Of a DNA stretch of 64,000 bases, positions 1 through 12,183 are shown piece by piece. Positions within the stretch are counted from its first letter, which is position 1; the number at the start of each line of letters is the position of its first letter. The notes below the pieces were generated by a model. It did no database searches, had not been told where the DNA came from, and saw nothing but the letters and a program-made list of their open reading frames with translations. The position numbers and the translations under genes were made by a program. Source of the stretch: Multifurca ochricompacta (Eukaryota; Basidiomycota; Agaricomycetes; Russulales; Russulaceae); contig WTXG01000031.1 of NCBI GenBank assembly GCA_022496185.1, forward strand, positions 186,001-250,000, read 5' to 3'.

Positions 1-680
1 AATCTACCGCGTTGGCGCAGAAGAACGTATTCTCCGTAGCAGGTGCGGGAGCCTTGTATCGTGAGGAGGTCGGTTTTAGAGTCTCCGTCGGGATGGAGGA
101 AACGATGCAGTGAGAGAGGATGGCAGAGAGACGAACAACAGAGGTAGCGTCGAGAGATAAGTATATCTCGTTCTACAGAAAGCCGGGTGATTCATTCTTG
201 CACCAGAGATTACGGTCAAGGGTGGATAGGGCGCACCTCCAGATGGCTCCTCTTCGCGCGCAATTGGGCAAGTTCAGTTGGCCGGAGGAACCAATGTACC
301 TTTGCAAGCATCTGCGAGTCTGTCACCGGCCTAGAGATTTCCCATAGGGCAATTATGACACCTATACTCGGTCTCCTAAGGTTCGTCGAGAGAAGCACAG
401 TATCTCCGATGGAAAATGTCTCCACATTTGTCATTCCAAGTTTATCAAAGGAGCGCAATGAACGTGTAAAATGAACGTAGAATGTTGTTGACGTATCCTC
501 TGTTGATTCCTCGTCATCAACTAGGTCTGCAACAAGGGTGTCGCGAGTATGGAGCGGGGGGGATGCCCATTTGTCATCGCGCAGTTGTGAATGAGAAGAC
601 GGAATGAAAAAAACGGTGGGTTGATGGCGCTTGGATCTTCTGGGTGTTTGTGGGGTTTTCGATGTTTCAGCCTCCTCCAT
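1..680 (-). CDS. ORC1: ORC1, origin recognition complex subunit 1 (5' part, runs off the window)
   Basis: Largest subunit of the origin recognition complex, which marks replication origins in the nucleus. Two exons are visible: 680-237 and 172-1, separated by a 64-nt GT-AG intron (236-173). The encoded N-terminus carries a BAH-domain signature: FSIGDTVLLST, then GVIIALWEI, then KVHWFLRPTELAQLRA, and across the intron HLE joined to NEIYLSLD, the ORC1 pattern. Later SAILSHCIV also fits. A basic stretch (TPRRSKRH) precedes the BAH domain. The start was set at the ATG at 680 (MEEAETSK); the open frame reaches a GTG at 710, which is not a likely fungal start. The AAA+ ATPase part lies beyond position 1. 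A BAH protein of another kind is the alternative, but the match to ORC1 is good. Confidence 0.8.
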
Positions 681-913
681 TATTGCACTACGGACGGGTT
701 GCCCGACCACCAGAGAGAAGAAGTGAAGAGCGAAGATTAAAGGAGCGCGTTGGTCACACTATATAACGCGTCTTGTCACAGTCACAACTGCCCATCTTGC
801 TCGAGTTCGCTCCTCACACAAAATGAAATATAATGACGCAACGGTCTGCATAATACACGAGACACACGGGGGGTTACACCACGAGAAGGGGCAGCACAAA
901 AATATCAATGGGT

Positions 914-2177
914 CTAGTTCGCTTCCAACTCCGCAATAAGATCTTTTTCTCCAAGAATCATTTCAGCGTACATCTGTAGACCAGTGAGTATCGTAAGAGA
1001 TAAAGTCGTGCATGAAATCTTAGGGTTGCTTACTGATGCATCCACAGGGTGTCCAGCAACGAGCGTGCTTCTCACAGGTGCTTTTTCCAGTCTAAGTCTA
1101 AGCGCAACCCAGTCCGGTTCCTCCACTTTGGGTAGCCCAGCTCCACGGACCGCGAGTGCATCTGCACCGTCATTTCCCGTCTCGCCCGCGTGCCCACGCA
1201 CATATGTAAGCCTTACTTGCTGACCGGACTGTCGCCGCATGGAGAGCAGAGCGTCCACGTACATTATGAGTTCCACGTTCTTGACCGGTGTCCCCGAAGA
1301 CGTGGTAAAGTTCCTTTGACGCCAGCTAGGAAGCCACTCATTAAAACCTGTACAGGGAAATTAGGAGGGAATGTCGAGGCGAAGTGTAATGAAATACATT
1401 TTATGGCATATAGCGAATCTGATTTGATGAGTAGCGGCACTAAATTTATTGAAGCAGTCTGAAGTGCGCGTAGGATAGCCTGAAAACAAGCGTGGATGAG
1501 AAGAAGGACCCCCCCGATTGATAAGAAATCAAAAACTGTCGCACAATCAACTCGGCGCGATTATTGGTTTGCGCGCCCGGACAACGCTCGCAGAGGTTTC
1601 TGTGAGAACAACGATAAATGGGCAGCACCTCCACGCGGAAGCAAACCCACCGAGGATCACTAGGACCCCACCACACTCCGATGCCCGCAGAGGGTCCGAC
1701 TTGCCCGTTATTTGAACACGCGCCGTCTGTGTACACCTCTTCGACCATCGCCGAGGAGGACGGTCCCGCTATAGCGGTGCGCAATTCGCTGACAGGTTGC
1801 AACCTGGACCCTGGTTGAACAATGGGCGTATTCATGATTGCTGATGAGGAGGGCGTTGATGATTGTCGGGCTGTCTGAGAATCGAACGAAGCCCATGCCG
1901 GACCCGGCGGTCTATTTTCCGGCCTAATCAAGTAGGACCGGTCTGGGTCCTCCTGGATCCATGCCTCCGCCTCCTCGAGGGTTCTCAGCTTCTTATATCT
2001 TGCGCGCGGATAACCATATACTTGATCGCGACAGTCTTCCCTAATCACCATAGAGTTCATGTTCAGTAACGATTTCCACCCCAAAAAAAAAAGAACGAAG
2101 GGATTGAAGCACAACCATGTGGTGTATATGCCTGGACTTTTGCCAATTCTGACGGCGTAGAACCCAGCTTTAGGCAT
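914..2177 (-). CDS. RNH1: Ribonuclease H1
   Basis: Degrades the RNA strand of RNA-DNA hybrids. Six exons can be joined on GT-AG borders: 2177-2116, 2040-1651, 1599-1545, 1479-1398, 1347-1034, 973-914. The sum is 963 nt, giving 320 residues. The N-terminus (AGFYAVRIGKSPGIYTTW, then GYPRARYKK and TLEEAEAWI) is the hybrid-binding (viroplasmin-like) domain. A serine/proline linker follows, then the RNase H fold. Its metal-binding residues are present: D in VYTDGACSNNG, E in TNNRAELI, D in LLIKSDSLYA and D in GNDGADALA, with the RGHAG loop. Splicing exon 1 to exon 2 restores the expected W-E-D-C order. It sits tail-to-head with ORC1, with 233 bp between its stop and the ORC1 start. Intact and likely functional. 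Confidence 0.88.
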
Positions 2178-3432
2178 GGTATGATCTGTGTAGGTGCGAA
2201 CCACGAGAGAGAAGAGGAAGTGGTGATACAAGCTATAGCAGCGAAGGATGTGCGAGTGGGCCAATATGGCTTTATAATTATGTGACAACAGGCCACTGGT
2301 ACATGTGAGCGTTCTGGCCCTGGGCAAGAACATTCAAATGGGAGCAACTTGAAGGGGTTGAAATATTGAAGATTGGGACTACTCCTGATCCTGATATAAG
2401 GTTAGGGTCACAGGTCACGCCCAGCAGCCGAGATCAGCTAGGCCCGTACGTGGTGATTAGATTAGATTAGATTGGAATTACTGTCCGAGTCTGCCTGTCT
2501 GTCTGACTGACTGACTGACTGACTGACTGTCTATCTCTGTCTGTCTATGACCGGCGGTTGGAACGTCCACGCCCACGAGGGAACCAAGCGCGCCGAAGAC
2601 CCCGTGAGCTTTCCCTCAGAGCCAGGCTAGTGATTGGAATATATGAAGAGGGTAAATGATGACAACATTCATCATTAGCCCCGTGCACGACGTGTTTGGA
2701 GAGTGCGAGCGTGAAACCGCAAATGTCCATCGCATCGCACCCGAATTAAATTACTTACTTATCCTTCACCCAGTTAAGCCCTGTGCTCACACCGCGGATA
2801 CACTCTCGCTTAACCGAGCTTCGCCCAGTGGCAAAAACGGTTCTCCAAATTGGTGCTTTTTTTAAAATAAAAAAAAATAAAAAACATTAATATGTGAGTA
2901 TGTCAATTATCCCTTTTGTGTTAACATATGGTCGCCAACGCAGAATCGGGATGCGTGAAATTTGAAGTTTCAAACGTACAACGTACAACCATGCTTCCGA
3001 TGACGTCGCTTGCAAGGGGATAACCTGGCGGGAACAAGAAAGAATCGGACAGGTGAAGGCAACGGCTAGCTCAAATCTGATCCGCGTGTCTACTCCCAAG
3101 TCCTGAAGTTGGCCCTCAGCCCGTCACAACTTCTCGGGGAGGTATGTCGTTACTTAGTGAAGTTGGATGCACTACGCCAATGCACATGAACAGGAAGGCA
3201 GTGAATACCAGGCAGATGGTGACCTCCCAAAAAATCTTACCACTTGCTCTGCGGCGGGGTATCACAAGACAGCAACGCGCAGGTCAAGAAGCCAACATAG
3301 ATTTACGGGTATGAAAACACAATAAAATACATGTCGAAGAGTCCAAGGCGAAATAGACGATAACGTACGGAACCTGAGGAAGAGATAAGAGAGTCCAAAA
3401 CAAAGGATAAGTATAGGAAACATACAAAGCGC
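2178..3432. other. Intergenic region without a recognised gene
   Basis: Lies between the RNase H1 start and the HMG-box gene stop. It contains a short tetranucleotide repeat and AT-rich runs near 2860-2890. No reading frame here shows a known domain or a plausible spliced continuation. The part next to 2178 must hold the RNase H1 promoter. Confidence 0.5.
2495..2547. repeat. Simple repeat, (CTGA)n with flanking CTGT/CTAT units
   Basis: About six CTGA units at 2503-2529, embedded in related CTGT/CTAT steps. A short GATTA run lies just upstream (about 2456-2475). An ordinary microsatellite. Confidence 0.85.
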
Positions 3433-3949
3433 TTACTCATCGCTCCCTGGCTCCACCTGAGGGCCCTCGACGCCCTCAGAGCCACCTGCTGCCGCTTTCT
3501 TTGACCGCTTTGGTGCTTTGGTGGCCTTCTCCTTAACCTTAGCTTCCTGGCCGCGTTTAGGGTTTTCGGGCGCATCTTTCCAAAGCGCGCCAATCTAGAG
3601 GACGATGAATTGAAAAGAAATGACTAGACACGAAACTGCAGGGCATACATGTTTCATGGCGTCCTTGTTAGTTTTGCCAGGGTTGTCTGCCAGGTAAGTC
3701 TTCATGTGTTCCTTAACAAATAGATTATACGCGGATGGGGGGCGCTTCGTTTTTCCCTCCGCTGCAAAGTATGAGTATATGCGCATATATACTATTATGT
3801 TATGTTAGGGTGCTCACAATCTTTTGGCTTTGCTTGGGCGCGACGAGTCGCAGCTTTAGTTGTGGTTTCTGCAAGAAGTAGAGTTGTTTAGGTAAAGCGG
3901 AGAGGAACAACAAATGAGATGGGGGCTTACCTGTTGCGGTCCTAGCCAT
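3433..3949 (-). CDS. Small HMG-box chromatin protein
   Basis: Four exons join on GT-AG borders (3949-3931, 3868-3818, 3761-3649, 3594-3433): 345 nt, 114 residues. After a short basic N-terminus (MARTATETTTKAATRRAQ) comes an HMG box: KTKRPPSAYNLFVKEH, NPGKTNKDAMKHIGALWKDA and PENPKRG. This reads like the compact HMG boxes of the YABBY-like/Nhp6-like group that bend DNA in chromatin. A Lys-rich linker and an acidic end (EGVEGPQVEPGSDE) follow. The first exon is only 19 nt, ending in CAACAG before GTAAGC. Divergent from the GPI-protein gene, with 425 bp between the two starts. Confidence 0.8.
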
Positions 3950-4374
3950 GAAGGATTGAAGGAAGACTGGTGAATTGGAGAGGGGGCCATAAGCTCTTAA
4001 ATTATCCTAGTCGGGGTCTGAATCGAGGTCGAGGACGCGTTGATCAACGGAGCGCATAAGATCACGTGGAATTAATGGGAATGGGAATGGGTGAAGGGTG
4101 GAGAAGGTTGGTGGTCCGTGCGTGGGTGTTGTTGTTCCCACCCTCATATCCCAAAATAAAAATAAATACGGGAATTACATAATACATTCCCTTTGTTCGC
4201 AACAAACAGCCGAGTGAGGTCTATATATATCCATACTATCCCTTGTCTCCACCTTCATCACTACCTCTTTTTTTCTCTTCTCTCAGCAACGCCCCTCGTC
4301 GCCTTGTTGCGCGCCCACCTTATTGTCTTCACTTATCGCCTTTTTCTTCCGTTTCATCTCATTTGGTTGCCGTT
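3950..4374. promoter_or_regulatory. Shared divergent promoter region
   Basis: The only space between the HMG-box start (3949, minus) and the GPI-protein start (4375, plus). A TATATATA run at 4222-4230 lies about 145 bp before the plus-strand ATG. CT-rich sequence follows it, as is common in fungal promoters near the start site. Assignment by position only. Confidence 0.45.
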
Positions 4375-5714
4375 ATGGCCCGCTCCGCTCTTTCTGCTCT
4401 CGTGGCTGTCGCCTCTTTCTCATACGTTGCCGGCCAAGCAACATTGTCGACTTTCCCTGCAACTCCAATCGCGTCACTCCACTTTGCTTACCCTTCTCAG
4501 GTGGTATGTTTGGCAAATTTCTCAGCTACATTATCTTCTGCCACCGTCTTAATAACTTTGTTATTTTACTAGCCCTACAAGGTTGTCCCTGATCAATATG
4601 CCCGTGGTACCCAATTCGGGTACAACATCTGCAACTCTACCACTGAGAACCAACAGTCCTTATGCCAGACTGCATTTGTCAATGGCATTGATGGTACGTT
4701 TCCTGAATTTCTTTTGGAGTACAGTAACCCATGGCCTACCTAGACTTTTGCATTCTCGCCCCTTCCCAGCCCAACTCAACTATTGGTGACACTGAGGGCG
4801 AGGAAGTCATCTGGTGCACGAAGAAGGGTCATGGTGGTCGCCTGATACCAGATGGAACCATCACGGGTATTCAAGTCCTCCGCAATACCAACTATGTGCA
4901 GTTATTCGCCTTCCTCAATCAAGCCAACATCGATATCTCACCGCCGGACTTTGGCGGTGAGCTTGACCCCCATGGGCAGGATCTGGTACGTCGCATGTGT
5001 AACTTTGTGTGATCGACTATTCATTTTATCGTATTCATTTTAAGCTTGGCAATCCCATTGGTGGTTTATTGTATTCAACTGCTTTCAGTTCTGACAACAA
5101 GACCATTCAACAAATTAATGAGTGGAACATGTGTGTCCACAATTGGAATCTGCTGATGTAAATAATGCTAATGCTAACCGCATAGGTTCGTCGGCGGCAA
5201 TACTTCTGCGATCAAGGTTTGCAACCCTGCTGGGCCCAACCCTGCTGGATTCTGCCAGCACACTCTTGATCGTATCGGTTGGCAATACAACATGCCCAAC
5301 AGCGCAGTTAATGGTGTTTTCGAAGTGTGCGATTCCGATGCCATGGACATTCCTGGGGTCTACACCGTAAATGGCCAGACGCTTTCCTACTCTCAGCCCC
5401 CTGAATCTCTTGGTCCCATTTCGACATTGCCCTACACAGCTCGTATTCCTGCCAGCTCCAACTGCGTAACTTTCCAGAGTTCAGCGCTTTATACCGACCT
5501 TGCGTCTATTTCTGCTCCGACCCCGACGGGAACCTCGTCTGGATCTACTCCTACGGCATCAGGTAAAGGCACGGCGGGTACAGGCACGGGCACCCGCTCG
5601 AGCTCTGCCTCCACCGCTTCATCCACAGGCAAATCCAATGGTGCTGGTACACTCACAGCTTCTCTCTTCTCGAGTATTGTTGGTGTCGCATTTTCTATTG
5701 CATTCATTGCATGA
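4375..5714 (+). CDS. GPI-anchored secreted glycoprotein, macrophage-activating-glycoprotein-like
   Basis: Five exons on GT-AG borders (4375-4503, 4573-4693, 4744-4985, 5045-5130, 5186-5714): 1,107 nt, 368 residues. It starts with a signal peptide (MARSALSALVAVASFSYVAG). The body carries motifs of a widespread Agaricomycete extracellular family: FGYNICNSTTENQQSLCQ, DFCILAPSQPNSTIGDTEGE, WCTKKGHGGRLIPDG, GGELDPHGQD, GNPIGG, AGFCQHTLDRIGW, PESLGPISTLPYTARIPAS. A Ser/Thr/Gly-rich stalk and a hydrophobic tail (SIVGVAFSIAFIA) follow, typical for GPI attachment. The family is often annotated after a 'macrophage activating glycoprotein'; its natural role in the fungal wall is not known to me. Exon 1 was ended at 4503 rather than 4500 because GTATGT is the better donor. 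Confidence 0.8.
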
Positions 5715-6495
5715 GAGCTTGCACTCGATGTGCTCATGATCTGGTACGATCGTTGTGGGTTGGAGCTATGTCGGGGTTAGCACCCAAGATGTGCAGCGAC
5801 GATGGACGCTGGCTACTATATTAACTCACATATACCAACCACACCAGTTTTTGTTTCGAACGTATTCTTTTTTTTTTCTTCCGTAACGTGTGAATGAATC
5901 CTTGAACTTGCGGTGTGGAGGTGTGGAGGATTATCTAATACAGAATCCCGTCGTCATGGTAGTGTGTGTTAGCACTCTGGTAATTCAAACAAAATAACCA
6001 TGACACCACGAGTGAGCATATTTTTTATTCAATTCGATTCGATTCACCCGCTCGTCGCGGTTGGTCGTTGAGTAGGTTACCAATTTCTCAGGATAATCAA
6101 AAGGTATCCACCACTTCCAATATATACTAGCTGAAGCCGCGAGCTGTTGCGCATGGGTTGGCGGCGCTAACCTGTCAGATCTCGGAATGTCTCTTCCGTG
6201 CCTCCTGCCCTGGGCCTTGAGAGTGAAAAAGTGAAAGCGGGTGTTCCCATTCATCTTGACCGTGATGGTGTTCACCTACCTTACACTGATTTAAATCACA
6301 ACCCTCCGGACGCAATGTCCCCCCGGCCAGAGGTCATTAATTACGTCACGTCACGGACAATTATTGGTTCAACCAACCTTGAGGCATTTTCTCATCATTT
6401 ATTATAATGACCACCGTAACTTGTAATTCATATTCTGATCATCTCGCCCTCCAACCAGCCCCTCAATTCCCCCAAGATATCTATTCTGCCTTCGC
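5715..6495. other. Intergenic region, nothing recognised
   Basis: Contains the 3' end of the GPI-protein gene and the promoter of the DUF6535 gene. No coding signal or structured RNA was recognised. Confidence 0.5.
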
Positions 6496-8761
6496 ATGGA
6501 TATGGACGGGAACATCACGCAGGCCGATCTCGAGCGTGGCACTTTACCGCCTTCACTGCACGGTACACAATCTTTTTCCCTCCCCTCCTGTTAAAACCCA
6601 CTGAGAGTGTTATTTACATGTTTATCTCGATGGCAGTGGACTCACCATTGGCCACAGGACTTGGTGGGCCTTTGAAAACCGGCGTGGCCAGCCCTCTGCA
6701 GTCTGCGCAGACTTCCGATTCTGCTGTCGAGGAGAAATTTTCTCTAGGTGCGTTAACGCGGTTTGGTCCCTCCCTTCCCTCCCCCTTTCTTTCTCTTTTG
6801 CACGTCCATTCACGCTCCAGGTTTTAAGATGATGGGCTGGCTGCCAGCGCGCGTTCCCCAACAATCGATCGGGTCATGGACAACTTTCATCGAAGAGACA
6901 CGCGTCCTCTAGGTCAATCCATTTATGGCGATCCGTCAGCCAAAATTTGGGGGCTTTATCTCTCACACGCGGAAAAGTTTGACAAGGAGCACTCTGATAG
7001 TTGGACAGCAAACACGGATGGAGTCTTGGTATTCGTGCGTTTCCAAACTTTGTATATCTCACCGCCGTCAAGAATGATGTTTTCTTGTCCCCTCCAATAG
7101 ACCGGTCTTTTCTCCGCTACGGTGGCCTCTTTCATCCTCGTCAGTTACCAAAACTTGCAGCCCAGTTCGAGCGACGCCACCGTCCAGCTACTTTCTCAAA
7201 TCTCCCAGCAATTATCCTCGATCTCGAATGGGACACCCTTTCCTGCACCTGCGACTCTTCTTGACTCATCTTCCTTCCAACCCACGGCTGCTGCCGTGCG
7301 TGTTAACACCTTGTGGTTCATCAGCCTCGCCATGAGTACAGCCTGCGCGCTGTGGGCAACCCTAATGCAACAATGGACCCGAAGATATGTACAAGTAGCA
7401 GATAGACCATATGCTCCTCCGAAACGTGCGCGGATTCGTGCATTTTTTGCTGAAGGGGTGGAGAAATTTGGGCTCGCTGCAGCTGTTGAGGTGCTTCCTG
7501 CACTCTTGCATACCTCCGTCTTGCTCTTCTACATAGGACTCATCGACTTTCTCTTCAATATCAACCACACTGTCGCGTATTCTTTGCTCTCATTAGTCGC
7601 GTTCGCGGTGCTGATATACTTTGTGTTATCCATCATGCCACTTTACTTCCACAATTCGCCATATCAGACGCCACTCTCGTCAGTACTCTGGTTCATGATG
7701 GAAGCGACACCCCTGGTCAGGCTGTGGTTGAGTGGCAAGAGTGTCGCCGTGCAGAATGCCATTCGTGATCGTCGCGACAGGATCGAGCAGGGTATGCGTC
7801 GAGCGCTGGAAAAGACGGCTAGTAGTCTCACGTGGAAGGCGGACGCCCACGCGCTGGAGTGGACTTTGGTATCCCTGGACGAAGACCACGAACTGGAGGA
7901 GTTCCTCGATGGCATACCTGGACTTTTCCATCCGTCAACACGCCGCCATTTCCCGGAACTCAAAAATGCGTTAGAGTCAACGCTCAAACCGGTCACTGAT
8001 AGACTACTCGCCACGTGCTCGAGCGGTCTCCTCCCGGAACCGGTCCGAAGACAACGTCTGGCTGCTTGCCTCGGAGCTATCTGGTGCTTCCCGGATAGCA
8101 TCGAACGACATTTTAACGCGGTTTGGAGTCAGTGGACTGAAACCGAAGAAGTGACGAATGATCCTTGGGGTCCACTCACCACTGAAACATGGGCGATGGC
8201 GGCAAACATGACGACGGACTCGAACCCACTGACGGCGCTTCGCGCCCACTGTATTCAAGCGTTGACAGCCATCATGCGGAGATACGGCAGATGGCACTGC
8301 TCCGCTTCCGAAGCTTCTGCACTTCTACAGCGCCAGCTCGGCGTTTCTTCCACAGTGATAGAGAAATATCTTCAAGGGGACCGCCTGCAACTCGCTGTGG
8401 CCGCTAATTTACTCTCCAAAGTACTCCCCTCTTACAAATGCTGGATAATGACGGTGGGCCAGGCACCTCTCTCAAGGTGGAACTCAAGGCGATCTTGGAC
8501 ACGATGTGTCGTGGGCTGGACGCCTCTGATATTCCAGAAGACTTACGCGCTAGGTTCGTCGATGCGGTTGAGGTTATGAAAGTGTTTTACGTTCAGGACG
8601 TGCCGCGGAACCCGCGTCGACGTCGTCGGGCTGCCTTTGACATGAATGGGCCATGGACGAAGATCTTTACGTCCTCCACACAAGGTCAAAGTGAAGAGCA
8701 CCGGATGTCCGAACTTCCGCCTGTACTTCCGCAGAGGCTATCGAGAGAAATTGAGACATGA
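6496..8761 (+). CDS. DUF6535-domain multi-spanning membrane protein
   Basis: Five exons: 6496-6562, 6637-6747, 6829-7034, 7101-8420, 8477-8761; 1,989 nt, 662 residues. The N-terminal part is soluble. DUF6535 hallmarks follow: KIWGLYLSHAEKFDKEHSDS, WTANTDGVLVF, TGLFSATVASFILVSYQNL, then VNTLWFISLAMSTACALWAT, MQQWTRRYV, and two further hydrophobic helices (VLPALLHTSVLLFYIGLIDF and the stretch around LLSLVAFAVLIYFVLS). The C-terminal half is helical and lacks a known catalytic motif. Exon 3 uses the acceptor TTTTAAG ending at 6828, since the AG eight bases earlier gives a stop. A frame change near 8420 is explained by a 56-nt GTACTC...TCTCAAG intron. The family is expanded in Agaricomycetes; function unknown. 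Confidence 0.75.
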
Positions 8762-11700
8762 AAGTGATTATAAATCATCTGTTGTTGCGATTTGTAGTTG
8801 TGATATTGTAGAGACTTTGACATGATTTTTATATGACCGATGATCTTTATAGTCTCTTTTAGTCCCATGTCCAATGGAATCTCGGTAGCAGCTTTTTGTC
8901 GAACTAGATTGACTTGGATAAATCTATAATCAACAACAAAAAACAAAAAAAAAGGAAACTGAAACATCCCAATTGTTACCTTTTTAATTTATGCGCTCGT
9001 TACGCACAAACAAAAAATATATGATAGTCTCAAGTCATCACTGCGTATCGTTAACGTGAATCTTTCTTCCCCCCCCCCCCCCCCCTCCAACAAAGCGCTG
9101 TCTGAAACGCGATCGCAAAGATGAGGCGGCGACGTAAGCTTGTTTGGCAAAAACACAAAAACAAAAAAAAAAGATAACTCAAATCCTAATGAGGATACCA
9201 ACCACCTCGGGACGATTTGTGATCACACATATTTGCTTGCTTTTTACCCCCTACCCCCCCCCCCCCCGGGCCTGACTCCAAGGGTGTATGAAGAAACCCC
9301 ATGAAAGTTATATACACTATTAACTCGTTGGCTGATTACCATATACCTTACCCCTCACCCATCTTCACTTATCCCTCCACACAATTCGATCACTGCCATT
9401 TGGTAAACCAACCTTGAGGACGGTGTGAGGCCCGGCACGGGGTGACTTTTTTTTTTTTTTTTAATTGCAAAAAAAAAAAACGACTGTGACGACCCCCCCC
9501 CCCCCGGTTTGTTGCTTTGCTTCTTAATTGTTCGAGGGCGCTCCTTTGTCCAATCCTCTCTTATATCTTTGGAAGAGAGAGAGAGAATAAACGGGTCCTC
9601 CCCCCCCCCTCCCATATGACCGGGTCTAATAGCTGATGTTATGGTCGATCGACCGGATCGGATCAGGGGGTAATCGAACGGAAAAGATAGGAAAATAATG
9701 ATGGGTGCATATTGCGTCTTTATAATGTCTGAACGTAGAGGCGGGGCGGGGGAGGCAATTCATCCAAGTATATTCACTTGGGTGAAGTATATTTCCGTCT
9801 ATTGGGGAGGGTAAATTTTGTATATATCCAAGTGAGTGCTTGGGGTTGATGGATTGAGGTCTAGTAGTCCAAAGACGAATGGCTACGAGCAAGCCTGAAG
9901 TACAAGCCGCAGAGTGCAGAGTGCAAGTTTGTACTACACTACTTGTGCGGTGTGGCGGGTGTGCGACATGCGCCAACTAGTACGTTGGCTTCCGGATGGA
10001 TATTCAGATCTTGACAAGTTCGCCACTCGTCCAGTCTCTTAGACATGATCATCACTCAAAGTAGCTGTTTTGAAGTTACAGCCCTTAATTATAATTGTAA
10101 AAAAAATCCTTCATATTTATATTTTCATTTCAGTGGGAAGGGGTAGGGTTGGTGGTGTTAAATAGTCTTTTTGTTATCGTCCCGTCTCTACCCATCCCGA
10201 AGCATCCTAACACGCTCATCCAGAACCTCACACATCGCGTTCGAGATAGCCTTGAGCCCCCCGCCCCCCCCTAAGGATCCTTTGAGCCAACTGAACTCCA
10301 GAGCCGCGCTGAAATGTCTATCATTCGATGGAGGGAAAGTACCTAGATCCCAGGCAAGTTAGGTGATCCGACGTGCTGTTTTCGGACCGAATGAGAATTT
10401 TCGAGCATTGTCGCCGAGTAGTAGTTTTATTCGAACAGACTTTTCGGCACGTGGAGTACGCGTGGAAAAAGATGGATGGTAAAAAAGAAAGTCCAGGGAT
10501 GCCATCGAAGAAAAGTTATCTCCAGTTCGTGTATCCCTTACTCCGGGGTGATTCAGCACCGTTTCGGGTTCAGGTTTCATCTCCCAAGTGAGACTTTTTT
10601 TTTTTTCGTTTGAACGCATGCCCCCGTAAGATCGAGTCGCGCGACGCTCGCGGAAGGGCAAGCTGTTGCTTAAATTTTACTCCTGCCGCTTAGCCACAGC
10701 TTTGACCAAAGGTTAGGTAGGTATATAAACTCATTGCCGAGAATGAATTTGTTGTAAAAGTCCCTGTGGCAATGCAATGCAATGCAATGCAATAATTCCC
10801 CCATGTGAGTAAAGAGAAAAAGTATTGATTTTGACGAAGGGGATGGGTTGGTTGTAATGGCTGAAGATGAAGTTCGATTGATGAGCCCTGCACAGGACTT
10901 AGCAGAACGGACGCTAATTCGACCAGTCCCACACCTTCAAAAAAACACCTGTTTTAATATATTGTTGCATGACGGTTTCTGCTAGCTACATACAAGACGA
11001 AAGAGGACCGGTACAACCACAAAGGGGCATTTACAAACATAGGAAAGGTGCCAATGCTGTGGGAGAGAGTCTGTGTGTTTGTGTGTTTGTGTGTAGCTAG
11101 GCCGGGTAGCAGTTTTTCTTCCGCCGTAATTCGGGCAAAGCAAAGTTTGATTAAGAATGACAAGAGGCCCGACCACCAAGGAGAGAGAGAAAGAACTTAA
11201 GCCTAGCTCAGAGAGAAAGAGAGCAAAGCGCCGTTACGCGTTGAGGGTATAACAAATCCCCCCTATGGCAACAGGGACCGGCCAGCTCAGTTGCCGCGAC
11301 GATGCCGCGATTTGTAAGCAGCTGAGTGAGATTTGTAAGCAGCTGAGTGAGAAAGGCGATCAAGGACCTCAGAGACTCTATTTTTTCACTTGTTTGTATT
11401 GATTTTTGATTTTTGTTCGGAAAGACTGTAAGTTGTTCTCTCATATTCAGTGTAGAGAGGGTGATAAAGCTGGATGGGGACATTTCTTGAACAGGATGAA
11501 TTCTTGGGGCTATACTACAGCCCCTTTTTGATCATAGGAATGCTTGTAGGTGGCTGGCCTTAAGGGCAACCTATGGAATGCATGGTTGTAAATTAAAATG
11601 TGTGGTTATGGAATGTGTGGATTAAATGTGGGATGTGTGGTTATGGACTCGGAATGCGTAGTTGTAGATTAGATTAGTTTGTAACACAAGGCGATCCCCG

Positions 11701-12183
11701 AAGCCAAGTGTGGCAGACCACAATCCACCACAGTGATCATGTTTCCTTCCCATGCCACGGGGAAACCAACACAAACCCTTGGGTGTGTAGTTCAGGAAAG
11801 CTCTTGTCTTGCTCTTAAGTGATATATTTTCCAGCTCCTGCATCAGGAAAATGACATATTGCTAGATTGACTATTGCTAGCCAATCTAGCCCTTCTAGCA
11901 CTTTAAATTCAAAAGTAGATATAGCAAACGTGTCTTCATGCCTAGAACTACTTTTGAAAATGTAAAGCTACTTTTCAATGTAAAGCTACTTTTTAATCTA
12001 AAGCTACTTTTCAAATCTAGGACTCATTAGTCTAGTTTTTATGTTTATCGCGTTTTTTGGGTTGGCAAAGCGGTTCACAAAGCGGTTCACAAAGCAGTTC
12101 TCAGATAGTCCATAATAGTTTAACATTATTACTAAGCAATTTACATGAAGATGGTAATCTACGCGCGCAATGTTTTTTGATAT
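8762..12183. other. Gene-poor region with homopolymer tracts
   Basis: No reading frame here shows a recognisable domain. Long C runs (about 9069-9086, 9255-9268, 9494-9504, 9600-9610), T/A runs near 9450-9480, an (AATGC)n stretch near 10770-10792 and a duplicated 21-mer near 11310-11351 are visible. Near 11930-12010 the phrase TAAAGCTACTTTT recurs about three times. This is the border between the host-gene block and the transposon-rich part. Confidence 0.5.

Noticed and set aside
681..710. Upstream start for ORC1 at 710
   Set aside because: The codon is GTG; the first ATG (680) gives a sensible N-terminus.
8410..8480. Frameshift in the DUF6535 gene
   Set aside because: A 56-nt GT-AG intron (8421-8476) restores the frame, matching the intron sizes of the neighbouring genes.
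8762..12183. Many short reading frames as small genes
   Set aside because: None shows a domain, splice-consistent extension or biased composition; several cross homopolymer runs.
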